A stretch of DNA of 35,326 nucleotides from positions 1-35,326 of the forward strand of contig JAUIEZ010000040.1 in the NCBI GenBank assembly GCA_030429665.1. The letters are read 5' to 3'. The stretch comes from Gammaproteobacteria bacterium. Its GTDB lineage: Bacteria; Pseudomonadota; Gammaproteobacteria; Arenicellales; CAJQKF01. A model generated the notes under the pieces. The model was given only the letters and a program-made list of their open reading frames with translations. It ran no database searches and was not told where the DNA came from. Numbering within the stretch: the first letter of the stretch is position 1; each line of letters starts with the position of its first letter. Position numbers and translations under genes: made by a program. Shown here one piece after another: positions 7,885-16,958 of the stretch.

Positions 7885-9216
7885 ATGACCAGCTACGAGG
7901 CAAAAGTCCGCGCCCTGAGCCAGGCCCTGCGAACCGCCGACGGCGACGTGCGCCTGGCGAAATCGACGTCCAACCTGTTTCGCGACCGTCGCCGCGACGC
8001 CGGACGCCGCCTGGACGTGAGCGGAATGAACGAAGTGCTCGCCGTCGACAGCGCGCGTCAACTCGTGACGGTCGAGGGCATGACGACCTACGAGAAGCTC
8101 GCCGACGCCTGCCTCGCCAAGCAGTGCATGCCGCTCGTGGTGCCGCAGTTGAAGTCCATCACGATCGGGGGCGCGGTTTCCGGCATCGGCATCGAATCGA
8201 GCTCGTTCCGCAACGGACTGCCCCACGAATCGGTGCTGGACCTGGATGTGCTGCTCCCCGACGGCGAGGTGGTGCACTGTACGCCGGACAACGAGCACGC
8301 CGACCTGTTCTTCGGCATACCGAATTCCTACGGCACGCTGGGCTACGTGCTCAAGCTGACCGCCCGAACCCAACCGGTCAAGCCCTTCGTCGCCCTGGAG
8401 CATCGACGCTTCGGCGATTTCGACGAGTACTTCGCGGCCGTCGGCGAAACCTGCCGAAGCGACGTCGATTTCGTCGACGGCACGATTTTCGACGTTAACG
8501 AGATGTATCTCACTACCGGCCGTTTCGTCGAGCACGCCCCTTACGCGAGTGACTACACCTGGCTGAAAATCTACTACCGGTCGATCCGCGAACGCCGCGA
8601 GGACTTTCTCGGCGTGCGCGACTACCTGTGGCGCTGGGACACCGACTGGTTCTGGTGTTCCAAGAACCTTTACGTGCAAAACCTGCCCATGCGACTCCTG
8701 CTGGGACGTCGCCGGCTCAACTCGATCACCTACCAGAAGGTGATGCGCTGGAACACGCGGGTCGGCCTCACCGCGTCGCTCAATCGCCTGGTGGACCGGC
8801 GGACCGAGAGCGTCATCCAGGACGTGGACATCCCGATCGAAAACGCCGCGGCCTTCGCCCGCTTCTTTTGCGAGGAGATCGGCATCCGGCCGGTCTGGAC
8901 GTGCCCCATCGGCGGTCACGACCCGGCCCGGCATTATCCGCTCTACCCGCTCGGCGGCGGCGGACTGTTCGTGAATTTCGGTTTCTGGGACGTGGTTCCG
9001 AATCCCGACAAGCACCCTCCCGGGCACTTCAATCGCCTGGTGGAGGACAAGGTGTCCGAGCTCGGCGGAATCAAGTCGCTCTACTCCGATTCGTACTACG
9101 ACGAGGACACGTTCTGGAGCCTGTACGACGGCGAGGCCTACTTCGCCCTCAAGCGTCGGTACGACCCCGGAGGCCGACTGCGCAATCTGTACGAGAAGTG
9201 CGTACTTCGCCAGTAA
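7885..9216 (+). CDS. FAD-binding oxidoreductase, DHCR24-like
   Basis: The 443-residue product has an N-terminal PCMH/GlcD-type FAD domain. Visible parts are LAKSTSNLFRDR, VEGMTTYEKLADACL, the core VPQLKSITIGGAVSGIGIES and FRNGLPHESVLDLDVLLPDG. The FAD domain and the C-terminal half (KIYYRSIRERREDFL, RRYDPGGRLRNLYEKCV) resemble the delta24-sterol reductase (DHCR24) branch of the family. No signal peptide is seen. The substrate is unknown; bacterial members are usually just called FAD-binding oxidoreductases. I chose the ATG at 7885, because the upstream 20 residues from 7825 are arginine-rich and lie in a GC-palindrome-rich leader. It is divergent from the cyclase (110 bases) and followed 93 bases later by yadG. 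Confidence 0.85.
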   Translation: MTSYEAKVRALSQALRTADGDVRLAKSTSNLFRDRRRDAGRRLDVSGMNEVLAVDSARQLVTVEGMTTYEKLADACLAKQCMPLVVPQLKSITIGGAVSGIGIESSSFRNGLPHESVLDLDVLLPDGEVVHCTPDNEHADLFFGIPNSYGTLGYVLKLTARTQPVKPFVALEHRRFGDFDEYFAAVGETCRSDVDFVDGTIFDVNEMYLTTGRFVEHAPYASDYTWLKIYYRSIRERREDFLGVRDYLWRWDTDWFWCSKNLYVQNLPMRLLLGRRRLNSITYQKVMRWNTRVGLTASLNRLVDRRTESVIQDVDIPIENAAAFARFFCEEIGIRPVWTCPIGGHDPARHYPLYPLGGGGLFVNFGFWDVVPNPDKHPPGHFNRLVEDKVSELGGIKSLYSDSYYDEDTFWSLYDGEAYFALKRRYDPGGRLRNLYEKCVLRQ

Positions 9217-9309
9217 CCGACACCCAGCGGGGCGCGCCGCGTTGATATTCGCCCGTCGCACCCCCACTCCGAGTGTTTCCCTGCAACCCCCGCCGGATCA
9301 CCCACCCGA

Positions 9310-10236
9310 ATGCAACCCGCTCTCGAAATCGAGGGGCTCAAGAAAACCTACGCCAACGGAATGACCGCCCTGCACGGCATCGACCTCAAGGTCGATGACG
9401 GGGATTTCTTCGCCCTGCTCGGACCCAACGGCGCCGGCAAGTCCACCGCGATCGGCATTATCTGCTCGCTGGTCAACAAGTCCGCCGGCCGGGTCCGAAT
9501 CTACGGTAACGACATCGATGTCAACTTCAGCCGCGCCAAGGCATGCCTGGGCGTGGTGCCCCAGGAGTTCAACTTTTCGATATTCGAGACGCCCTTGCAG
9601 GTGGTGCTGAACCAGGCCGGCTACTACGGCATCGACCGCGCCCTGGCGCGAAAGCGAGCGGAGAAGTACCTGACCCAGCTCGGCCTGTGGGAGAAGCGCC
9701 GTAACCAGTGTCGCATGCTCTCCGGCGGCATGAAGCGCCGCCTGATGATCGCCCGTGCCCTGGTCCACGAGCCGCGGCTGTTGATCCTCGACGAGCCCAC
9801 CGCGGGCGTGGACATCGAGATCCGCCACTCGATGTGGGCGTTTCTGCGCAAGATCAACGCGGAAGGCACGACGATCATTCTCACCACGCACTATCTCGAG
9901 GAAGCCGAGTCGCTGTGCCGCAACATCGCGATCATCGACCACGGACGATTGATCGAGAACACCACCATGAAGCGCCTGCTGCGACAGCTTCGCCGCGAGA
10001 CGTTCATACTGGACACCGATCAGCCGGTGGGTGAACTGCCGCCGGACCTGGCGGCGCTTCGCCGCATCGACGATACCACCCTGGAAGCCGACGTCGAGCG
10101 CGGCGAGAACCTCGGGCGGATTTTCACCCGGCTGGATGCCCACGGCATCGTGGTGACCAGCATGCGAAACAAGTCCAACCGCCTGGAGCAGCTGTTCATC
10201 GACCTGGTCAAGGACGGCCGGGAGGCGCGCCAGTGA
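9310..10236 (+). CDS. yadG: ABC transporter ATP-binding protein, YadG type
   Basis: This 308-residue ATPase shows all ABC signatures: Walker A GPNGAGKS (38-45), signature LSGGMKRR (137-144) and Walker B LLILDEPTAGVD with D161/E162. HYLEEAESLC follows the switch histidine. The C-terminal extension after about residue 220 is typical of ABC-2 exporters. It pairs with the permease gene that starts inside its stop codon (GTGA). YadG/YadH is a widespread gammaproteobacterial exporter pair whose cargo is not established. The ribosome site before the ATG is weak. Confidence 0.92.
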   Translation: MQPALEIEGLKKTYANGMTALHGIDLKVDDGDFFALLGPNGAGKSTAIGIICSLVNKSAGRVRIYGNDIDVNFSRAKACLGVVPQEFNFSIFETPLQVVLNQAGYYGIDRALARKRAEKYLTQLGLWEKRRNQCRMLSGGMKRRLMIARALVHEPRLLILDEPTAGVDIEIRHSMWAFLRKINAEGTTIILTTHYLEEAESLCRNIAIIDHGRLIENTTMKRLLRQLRRETFILDTDQPVGELPPDLAALRRIDDTTLEADVERGENLGRIFTRLDAHGIVVTSMRNKSNRLEQLFIDLVKDGREARQ

Positions 10237-11006
10237 ACGGACGCCCGCTCTTCGTCGCCTTCAAGACCCTCCTCTTCAAGGAGGTCACGCGATTCACCCG
10301 CATCTGGCAGCAGACCGTTCTGCCGCCGATCATCACCACGTCGCTGTACTTCGTGATTTTCGGCAACCTCATCGGTCCGCGCATCGGCGCCATGGAAGGA
10401 TTCGACTACATGGACTTCATCGTGCCGGGGCTGATCCTGATGTCGGTGATTACCAACTCCTACGCCAACGTGGCGTCGTCGTTCTACAGCGCCAAGTTCC
10501 AGCACTCCATCGAGGAGATCCTCGTCTCGCCGACGCCGTCCTGGCTGATACTGGCGGGCTACGTGGGCGGCGGCGTGGCGCGCGGCATCCTCGTCGGGCT
10601 CGCGGTGACCGCCGTGTCGCTGTTCTTCAGCGAGCTTCAGATCCACAACGTCGCGGTGCTCTGCAGCGTCGTGGTGCTCACCGCCGTGCTGTTCTCGCTG
10701 GCCGGCTTTACCAACGGCATGCTCGCCACCAGCTTCGACGACGTGTCCATCGTGCCGACGTTCGTGCTGACCCCGCTGACCTACCTGGGCGGCATCTTCT
10801 ACTCGGTCAACATGCTGCCGAACTTCTGGCAGGGCGTGTCCCACGCCAACCCGATCCTCTACATGATCAACGCCTTCCGCTACGGCTTCCTGGGCATCAG
10901 CGACATTCCGCTGGGCTGGTCCTACCTGCTGATCTTCGGATTCATCGCCGCCCTGTCCACCGTCAACCTGTGGCTGCTGGCCCGCGGCCACGGCATCCGT
11001 AACTGA
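10233..11006 (+). CDS. yadH: ABC-2 type transporter permease, YadH type
   Basis: The 257-residue inner-membrane protein has about six hydrophobic segments and the ABC-2 pattern: an N-terminal helix that begins FKEVTRFTRIWQQTVLPPI, the central FIVPGLILMSVITNSY, and the conserved C-terminal TPLTYLGGIFYSVNMLP followed by NPILYMINAFRYGFLG. This closely matches the YadH family. It starts with GTG at 10233 overlapping the yadG stop, so the two subunits are translationally coupled. It would form the membrane channel of the YadGH exporter; the substrate is unknown. Confidence 0.92.
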   Translation: MNGRPLFVAFKTLLFKEVTRFTRIWQQTVLPPIITTSLYFVIFGNLIGPRIGAMEGFDYMDFIVPGLILMSVITNSYANVASSFYSAKFQHSIEEILVSPTPSWLILAGYVGGGVARGILVGLAVTAVSLFFSELQIHNVAVLCSVVVLTAVLFSLAGFTNGMLATSFDDVSIVPTFVLTPLTYLGGIFYSVNMLPNFWQGVSHANPILYMINAFRYGFLGISDIPLGWSYLLIFGFIAALSTVNLWLLARGHGIRN

Positions 11007-11014
11007 TCCCGCGG

Positions 11015-11914
11015 CTAGGCGTCCTCCAGCGACAAGCTGCCGCCTTCCTCGGGACGGAACACGTTGATGGGGATTTTCAGGAAACGACGGTTGTTCTCGT
11101 CGGGCCGCGGAATGCGTCCCGCGTCGATGTTGACCTGCACGCTCTGGAACAACAGCTTGGGGGCACTCAGCGTCTTGTCCCGCTCGGTGCGGAACTTGAT
11201 GAAGTCCTCCATCGGCGTATCGGCCTTGAGTTGAATGTTGGCGCGCTTCTGCTCGCCGACCGTCGCCACCCAGGCCGGTTCGCGTCCGCCCGGCTGGTAG
11301 TCGTGTCCGACGAATACGCGGGTTTCGTCGGGAAGCGTGTAAAGCCGGTTGGTCACCGACTTGTACAGGTCCATGGCGCTGCCGGCCGGGAAGTCGCATC
11401 GGCCGGTGCCCATGTCCGGCATGAACAGGGCGTCGCCAGTAAACACGGCGTCGCCGAACAGGTAACTTGCGCAGGCGGGGGTATGCCCCGGCGTGAACAG
11501 CACCTTGAACCGTAGCGAACCGGCGCTAACGGTTTCTTCGTCGTCCAGCAGCCGGTCGAACTGGCGACCGTCGACCGGGAAGTCCTCGGGCAGCGCGAAG
11601 ACGTCGCGGAAGATCGCCTGCACCTCGGTGATTTTGCGGCCGATGGCGGTGACGGCCTGCGGATACTTCTGCTTCAGCATGCGCGCGCCGGACAGGTGGT
11701 CGGCGTGAGCATGGGTTTCCAGGATCATGCGCGGCGCCAACTTGCGCGCTTCGACGAAATCGATGACTCGTTCGACGGACTCGGTCCAGATGCGCGAGGA
11801 CGCGTTGTCATAGTCCAGCACCGGATCGATGATCACCGCGTCCGCGGTGTCGGGATCGTAGACCACGTAACTGAGCGTGGAGGTTCGGGGGTCGTAAAAG
11901 GCTTCGATCTCCAT
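11015..11914 (-). CDS. MBL-fold metallohydrolase, persulfide dioxygenase-like
   Basis: The 299-residue protein starts with FYDPRTSTLSYVVYDP and carries ETHAHADHLSG (H68, H70, D72, H73), GHTPACASY (H144), FTGDALFMPDMGTGRCDF (D161) and FVGHDYQPGGR (H204). H68, H144 and D161 match the single-iron ligands of ETHE1-type persulfide dioxygenases, and the sequence most resembles the BigR-regulated Blh/PDO group. The expected reaction is glutathione persulfide plus O2 to sulfite plus glutathione. An AGGA ribosome site precedes the ATG. Just upstream lies an unusually AT-rich palindromic tract (12013-12058) that could be its operator. No fused rhodanese domain is present. The exact substrate is inferred from the family. 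Confidence 0.87.
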   Translation of the reverse strand: MEIEAFYDPRTSTLSYVVYDPDTADAVIIDPVLDYDNASSRIWTESVERVIDFVEARKLAPRMILETHAHADHLSGARMLKQKYPQAVTAIGRKITEVQAIFRDVFALPEDFPVDGRQFDRLLDDEETVSAGSLRFKVLFTPGHTPACASYLFGDAVFTGDALFMPDMGTGRCDFPAGSAMDLYKSVTNRLYTLPDETRVFVGHDYQPGGREPAWVATVGEQKRANIQLKADTPMEDFIKFRTERDKTLSAPKLLFQSVQVNIDAGRIPRPDENNRRFLKIPINVFRPEEGGSLSLEDA

Positions 11915-12012
11915 GATTCATCCTGTGTTTCGTTGGTTCGGGTCGTCCGCGGCACGGTGGTACCGACCGCCCGATCGTCGGCCGCGGTGAATTGAAGATG
12001 GTCGTCGCGACC

Positions 12013-12058
12013 AAAATATCAATATTATAATTATATAATAATTAACTTATTTTTATCC
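12013..12058. promoter_or_regulatory. AT-rich palindromic tract upstream of persulfide dioxygenase gene
   Basis: A run of about 46 bases almost without G or C sits between the HerA-like gene and the dioxygenase gene, in strong contrast to its surroundings. It contains the perfect 10-base palindrome ATTATATAAT within a longer imperfect one. AT-rich palindromes are known operators for BigR/SqrR-type persulfide-sensing repressors in front of such genes. No regulator gene lies beside it, so the link is an inference. Confidence 0.4.
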
Positions 12059-14479
12059 TTATGCGAATGCCGCAATGCTTCGGCCGGCGGCGTCGCGGTG
12101 ATATGGTGCCCACGCCAGGCCCACGACGCGGACGTTGATGTCCATGGCGCGGGCTCGCACGGTAACTTGCTCCAGCTCGGCGGTGGACGCGTCGAACTGC
12201 TCGTGCAACGCATCGACGTCCGCCTCGAAGGCGCGCTCGAGTTCGGCGATATCCTGCTTCACCGCCGCCATCTGCGCCTCGGCACGCTCGACGTCGCCGG
12301 ACTCTTTGCTGATGCGCCCGGCCTTGCGGATGGCGCTGCCGACGCTGCCGGCCGCGCTCTTGGTCAGGCGCTTGCGACCCAGGAAGGCGCCGAGGATTGC
12401 CGTTCCCACCGAGATGGCGGTGTCCAGCTTGCTTTGGCTGGCCTGCTCTTCCTGCGTCTCGACCTTGTCACGCGCCCGCTGCAGGCGTTTCTCCAGCGTC
12501 CCGAGCTTCGCGTCGTAGCGCTTGCGCAGCTTGCCCACGGCGATGTCGCGTGCTTCGTTGGCGGCGAGTTGTAGCCGCGCGCGAAACGCGCCCTCGTCCT
12601 CGCCCGGTTCGGAAACCATCTTGTAGTCGGCGGAGCGAACCAGCTCAAGCGGGCACTCGGTGCGCAGCCAGCGCTTGAACGCCTTCTCCCAGTCGCCGTA
12701 GTTGCCGGCCTTGCCCGCGGCCGCGGGCAGTTCACCGTAGACGGCGCCTTCCTCGCCGTCGTCGAGCAGTCGCTCGAGGTCCACGGCGGGTCGCATGGCG
12801 CCGTCCCAGTCGATCCCCGCCGGACCGTCGTCGATCTCCGCGAGACACAGGTACTCGCGCGGGCAGTCCACCTTGTAGCGGGCATTGTGATAGTGAACCG
12901 AGGCGGCGGCGATCAACTGCGGATGGTAGTAGAGGGTACTGTCCGCGGCGGGCTCGACGGCGACCGGCAGGTAGTGCACGGGCACACGGGGCGGCATCAC
13001 CGGCGGCGCGGCATGGTCGATCCCGCCCGTCGACGGCGCGGGCCGCTCGGTCGGCGCGGCCTCGGCGTCCGATTTGCGACCGGCCATGAGTTTGCGAATC
13101 TGGTCCCGGGTCAGCGGCCCCGCGAGATACGACATCACCCAGCGGGTGGCGAACACCACCGGCGCGCTCTCGTGCACGTTGTGCAGCAGGAACCGACGCT
13201 TGCCGAGCCCGGCCAGCACCCGCTCCATGCGCGGGCGGTCGAATTCGCCGCCGCCCGACGCGCCCTCGAGCCCTTCCATTACCCGCGCCTTGTCGCGTTC
13301 GGTCTGCAAGCGGCCGATGAACCACGTGCCGGTGTTGGACAGGCCCTTGTAATCCAGGTCGACCGGGTTCTGGGTCGCCAGCACGAGACCGACACCGAAT
13401 GCGCGCGCCTGCTTGAGCAGCGTCAGCAACAGCATTTTCGACGGCGGGTTGGCGGTCGGGGGCATGTAGCCGAAGATCTCGTCCATGTAGAGAATGGCAC
13501 GCAGACTCCCGGTGCCGCTCTGGCGGCGCATCCAGGCGAGCAACTCGTTGAGCAGCATGGTGACGAAGAACATGCGCTCGCTGTCCGACAGGTGCGCGAT
13601 GGACATCACCGACAGCCTGGGTTTGCCCGTGTCGCCGAAGAACAGCCGCTGGGCGTCGAGACGCTCGCCTTCCATCCACACCCCGAAACCGGGCGCGGCC
13701 AACAGGTTGTTCAACCGCATCGCCAGCTCGAAACGATCCTTCGCCGGGTAGAACGATTCCAGGTCCACCACGCCGATCCGTTCCATGGGCGGCCCCTGGA
13801 TGGCGCCGATCAACGCGGCGATATCCAGGCTGCGGCCGGCATCCCAGCTATGCTTGAGCACGTTGGCAACGAGTATGTGCTCGCGGCTGGTAAGCGGATC
13901 GGCATCGACGTCGACCAGGGAAAGTATGCTGGTGGCGGTGGAGGCGATGCGCTCGCGGTACAGGTCCGCGTCCTCGCGCAGCGACTCGTCGGGGGCATTG
14001 AACGACTTGAGCACCGACACGGGAATGCCGGCGTTGCTTCCCGGCGTGTAGATGGCCATGTCCACGCTGTCGCGCAGGCGGGCAATGCGCTCCCGGCCCT
14101 GGCCCCAGTCGGCGAGTCCCTTCTCCCACAGCCGCGCCTGGTCGGCGGCGTACTGTTCCACGGTCATGCCCTGGTTGACCGCCTCGCGCGCATTCACCCA
14201 GGGCGCGAAATCCGAAGGCGAAAGGTCGGGAAAACTGAGCAGACAGTTGCCGAGGTCGCCCTTGGGATCGATGGCGATCACCGGCACCTTGTCGATCGCG
14301 GCCTCTTCCAGCATGGCGACGCCGAGGCCGGTCTTGCCGCTGCCGGTCATGCCGATGATGACCGCGTGAGTGGTGAGATCCTTGGAATCGTACAGGACCA
14401 GGTCATCCTTCTGCCTGTCGTCCTGAAGATCGTAGGTCTTGCCGAGGTAGAATGCGCCCAGTTTTTCGTAGTCGTTCAC
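12059..14479 (-). CDS. HerA-like / DUF87-type ATP-binding protein with C-terminal coiled coils
   Basis: The 806-residue protein has Walker A GMTGSGKT (43-50), an acidic Walker B in LRAILYMDEIFG (326-337, D333/E334) and a sensor-like LATQNPVDLD (367-376). This places it among the HerA/FtsK-like hexameric P-loop ATPases used as DNA or protein pumps. The region near 450-520 is Pro/Ala-rich. From about 640 to the end it forms two charged coiled-coil stretches flanking a small-residue hydrophobic stretch (AISVGTAILGAFLG), which might touch a membrane. The start is GTG with a GGAGGG site. No nuclease partner (NurA, SIR2) lies beside it, so a defence or repair role is not supported by context. The biological role is unknown. 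Confidence 0.82.
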   Translation of the reverse strand: MNDYEKLGAFYLGKTYDLQDDRQKDDLVLYDSKDLTTHAVIIGMTGSGKTGLGVAMLEEAAIDKVPVIAIDPKGDLGNCLLSFPDLSPSDFAPWVNAREAVNQGMTVEQYAADQARLWEKGLADWGQGRERIARLRDSVDMAIYTPGSNAGIPVSVLKSFNAPDESLREDADLYRERIASTATSILSLVDVDADPLTSREHILVANVLKHSWDAGRSLDIAALIGAIQGPPMERIGVVDLESFYPAKDRFELAMRLNNLLAAPGFGVWMEGERLDAQRLFFGDTGKPRLSVMSIAHLSDSERMFFVTMLLNELLAWMRRQSGTGSLRAILYMDEIFGYMPPTANPPSKMLLLTLLKQARAFGVGLVLATQNPVDLDYKGLSNTGTWFIGRLQTERDKARVMEGLEGASGGGEFDRPRMERVLAGLGKRRFLLHNVHESAPVVFATRWVMSYLAGPLTRDQIRKLMAGRKSDAEAAPTERPAPSTGGIDHAAPPVMPPRVPVHYLPVAVEPAADSTLYYHPQLIAAASVHYHNARYKVDCPREYLCLAEIDDGPAGIDWDGAMRPAVDLERLLDDGEEGAVYGELPAAAGKAGNYGDWEKAFKRWLRTECPLELVRSADYKMVSEPGEDEGAFRARLQLAANEARDIAVGKLRKRYDAKLGTLEKRLQRARDKVETQEEQASQSKLDTAISVGTAILGAFLGRKRLTKSAAGSVGSAIRKAGRISKESGDVERAEAQMAAVKQDIAELERAFEADVDALHEQFDASTAELEQVTVRARAMDINVRVVGLAWAPYHRDAAGRSIAAFA

Positions 14480-14561
14480 GTGTCCCTCCGGCGGCGGAGT
14501 GCGGTTCGAAATGCCGACATTCTACCGCGCCCGGAACGCGCAGGCCCGGCGTCCGGATTCA

Positions 14562-15749
14562 TCACAAACGCTTGGGAAGGAAACTGGCGCTCGATGCCGA
14601 CGCCAGGTGCATGGCGCCGAGCACCACATAGAAAACCCAGAACGGTCCGAACCAGAGCACCAAGGTGACCAACGCCGGCGTCAGCAACTCCGAACCTTCC
14701 CGCCACGTGGAGAACACGGTCGTCATCGCCGTGCGCTCGCGAGGCCTGACCATGCGCATGAACGGGATGTTGCCGAGCACGTCGAGCATCGCGCCGCCGA
14801 TGGCGCCCGAGACCCAGAATACCAGGCCCAACGGCCGCGCGGATTGCAGCAGGCCGAGTGCGATGGCGCTCAACCCGGTAAGGACGAGACCCGCGATGAT
14901 CATGTTGCGGGTACCGAATCGATCAGCCAGGCGCTGCGCCACGGGACTGAGCAACAGCAACGCGCTGCTGCCCGAAAGCAGCGCGCCGGCAACCCAGGCC
15001 GGCAATCCCGCCTCGACCACGTAGATCGGACCGTAGACGAACAACGCCACCCAGTAGCACGACCGGCTCAGCGTGATGCCGTAGGCAATGCGCAGGTTCG
15101 ACTGGCGCAAGTAGCGGATCACGCCGTGCAACGGGTTCGCGGTGTGGGTTCGGGCGCGGCGCACGACGGGATTCGGGCCCAGCCGAAGCCGCCAGAAGTA
15201 GGCCAGCATGACCAGGGCGAACAACGCCGAGACGGTGAACACCGCGCCGGGCGCGAACCGCCCGTACATCCACACGCCCGCCATCGGTCCGACCAGCCAC
15301 GCCGCGCCGGCGTACAGCACGCGCCGCGACTCGTTGCGGGTCAGCTCGCGCTTGCCGATGTATTCCATGATGTAAAGCGACAGGCACACCGAGAAGACGG
15401 ATGCCGCCGCCGAACGCATGCCGATGCCCAGCGCAAGCAGCGGACCGTAAGTGGTGTAAAGGCATAGCGCGGCGAACGCCAGGAACACCCCGCCCATGGT
15501 TACCACGAAGCTGCGGTTGAGCAGGCGCTCGAGCGTGCCGATGTTCAGCGTGATGCAAAGCGTGAACACCGCGCCGGCCAGGTAGACGTAGGACACGAGT
15601 TCCTTGCTGCCCAGGGTCTCGAAAGCGATCAACGGCACGATGCCGACCAGCAAGGCGCGCGAAAATCCCTCGATGCCGGCGAGACGCGCCAGCGAGATGC
15701 TCACCCATGGCGAGAGCTGGTCGAGAGCAATGGGCCGCCGGTGGAACAT
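14562..15749 (-). CDS. MFS transporter
   Basis: The 395-residue protein has about 12 hydrophobic segments split by a central basic loop (RLRLGPNPVVRRARTHTANP), the usual plan of the major facilitator superfamily. The second half contains the loop signature-like LADRFGTRNMIIAG. It would export or import a small solute across the inner membrane; I cannot name the substrate. It lies 82 bases downstream of the HerA-like gene on the same strand, and its promoter must lie in 15750-15909 next to the end of cysK. Confidence 0.85.
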   Translation of the reverse strand: MFHRRPIALDQLSPWVSISLARLAGIEGFSRALLVGIVPLIAFETLGSKELVSYVYLAGAVFTLCITLNIGTLERLLNRSFVVTMGGVFLAFAALCLYTTYGPLLALGIGMRSAAASVFSVCLSLYIMEYIGKRELTRNESRRVLYAGAAWLVGPMAGVWMYGRFAPGAVFTVSALFALVMLAYFWRLRLGPNPVVRRARTHTANPLHGVIRYLRQSNLRIAYGITLSRSCYWVALFVYGPIYVVEAGLPAWVAGALLSGSSALLLLSPVAQRLADRFGTRNMIIAGLVLTGLSAIALGLLQSARPLGLVFWVSGAIGGAMLDVLGNIPFMRMVRPRERTAMTTVFSTWREGSELLTPALVTLVLWFGPFWVFYVVLGAMHLASASSASFLPKRL

Positions 15750-15909
15750 GACGGATGGCGCAGGATACGCGCGGGTAGGAACGCGGCGCGGATTGTATCT
15801 TCAGCCGTGCGTCGTGAAATCAGTAATTCGCGACCCGATCGATCACGGTATTACCAATCCGGGCGGTGGAGTCGATCACCGGCACGGAAGCCGCGACGGC
15901 GAACGTGCC

Positions 15910-16833
15910 TCAGGGCCAGACGTCGGTGCTGAGGTAGCGTTCGCCGGTATCGGGCAGCAACGCCAGCATCTGGCGACCGTCGACGTCGTCGCGCCGCGCG
16001 ACCTTCAGCATGCCGGCCACCGCCGCGCCACAGGAGATGCCCGACAGGATGCCCTCGCGCCGCGCCAGCAGCCGGGTGGTCTCGTAGGCCTCCTCGGTGG
16101 TGATGGGCACGATCTCGTCGTAGGAGGCGGTATCGAGCGTATCGGGGATGAAGCCCGGCGCGGTACCCATGATCTTGTGCTTGCAGGCAATCCCCTTTGA
16201 CAGGATCGGCGAGTCGGCGGGCTCCGTGGCGATGATGCGAAGACCCGGAATGCGCGGGCGCAGGTAGCGCGACAGCCCGGTGATGGTGCCCCCGGTGCCG
16301 GTGGTGCAGACGACCGCGGCAAGGTCGGTGCCGAAGTCGTCGAAGATCTCGTCGGCGGTCTGCTCGTGGGAGGCCGGGTTCGCGGGGTTGAAATGCTGGC
16401 CGACGAAGAACCAGCCGTTCTCCCCGGCCAGCCGCTTCGCCTCCTCGATGGCGCCGACGGTGCCTTTCTCCGCCGGCGTCAGCACCAGCTCGCCGCCGTA
16501 GGCCAGGAGGATGCGCTTGCGCTCTTCGCTCATGTCCTCGGCCATGACGAACACGCCGCGATAGCCGCGGGCCGCCGCCACCATGGCCAGTCCGATCCCG
16601 GTGTTGCCGGAAGTAGGCTCGATGATGGTGTCGCCGGGCGCGATCACCCCGCGCTGCTCGGCGTCGATAATCATGTTCAGCGCCGGCCGGTCCTTCACCG
16701 AGCCGCCGGGGTTGGCGCGCTCGAGCTTCACCCACAAGTCGGCGGCACGGTGATCGGTAAAATGGTTGAGGCGAACGACCGGCGTGTGCCCGATCGTCTC
16801 GATGATGCTCTGGTATTTCACTCGCGTTGCCAT
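15910..16833 (-). CDS. cysK: Cysteine synthase (O-acetylserine sulfhydrylase)
   Basis: The 307-residue PLP enzyme makes cysteine from O-acetylserine and sulfide. NPGGSVKDRPA holds the PLP lysine (K47), PTSGNTG (73-79) is the substrate loop, TTGTGGTITG binds the phosphate, and GISCGAAVAG is the conserved C-terminal segment. I chose ATG 16833 (MATRVKYQSIIETIG), since the GTG at 16872 only adds an arginine-rich stretch. CysK versus CysM cannot be decided with certainty; sequence and length fit either branch, with CysK preferred. It lies 125 bases beyond the end of the B12 operon on the same strand and may be transcribed separately. Confidence 0.9.
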   Translation of the reverse strand: MATRVKYQSIIETIGHTPVVRLNHFTDHRAADLWVKLERANPGGSVKDRPALNMIIDAEQRGVIAPGDTIIEPTSGNTGIGLAMVAAARGYRGVFVMAEDMSEERKRILLAYGGELVLTPAEKGTVGAIEEAKRLAGENGWFFVGQHFNPANPASHEQTADEIFDDFGTDLAAVVCTTGTGGTITGLSRYLRPRIPGLRIIATEPADSPILSKGIACKHKIMGTAPGFIPDTLDTASYDEIVPITTEEAYETTRLLARREGILSGISCGAAVAGMLKVARRDDVDGRQMLALLPDTGERYLSTDVWP

Positions 16834-16958
16834 GTTCGCCGATGCGATGCGGCGGCACCGGCGCGTTTTCACTCACGTTATTGGACCAGGCAAGTATTGC
16901 ATAGTTTCGACGACGAGGGCCGCGAGGACCGGATCCCGGCGCAGCGGCGGCGACGGGT

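Noticed and set aside
12059-14479. HerA-like gene as part of an anti-phage defence system
   Set aside because: No nuclease, SIR2, DUF4297 or similar partner is adjacent; neighbours are a metabolic hydrolase and an MFS transporter.
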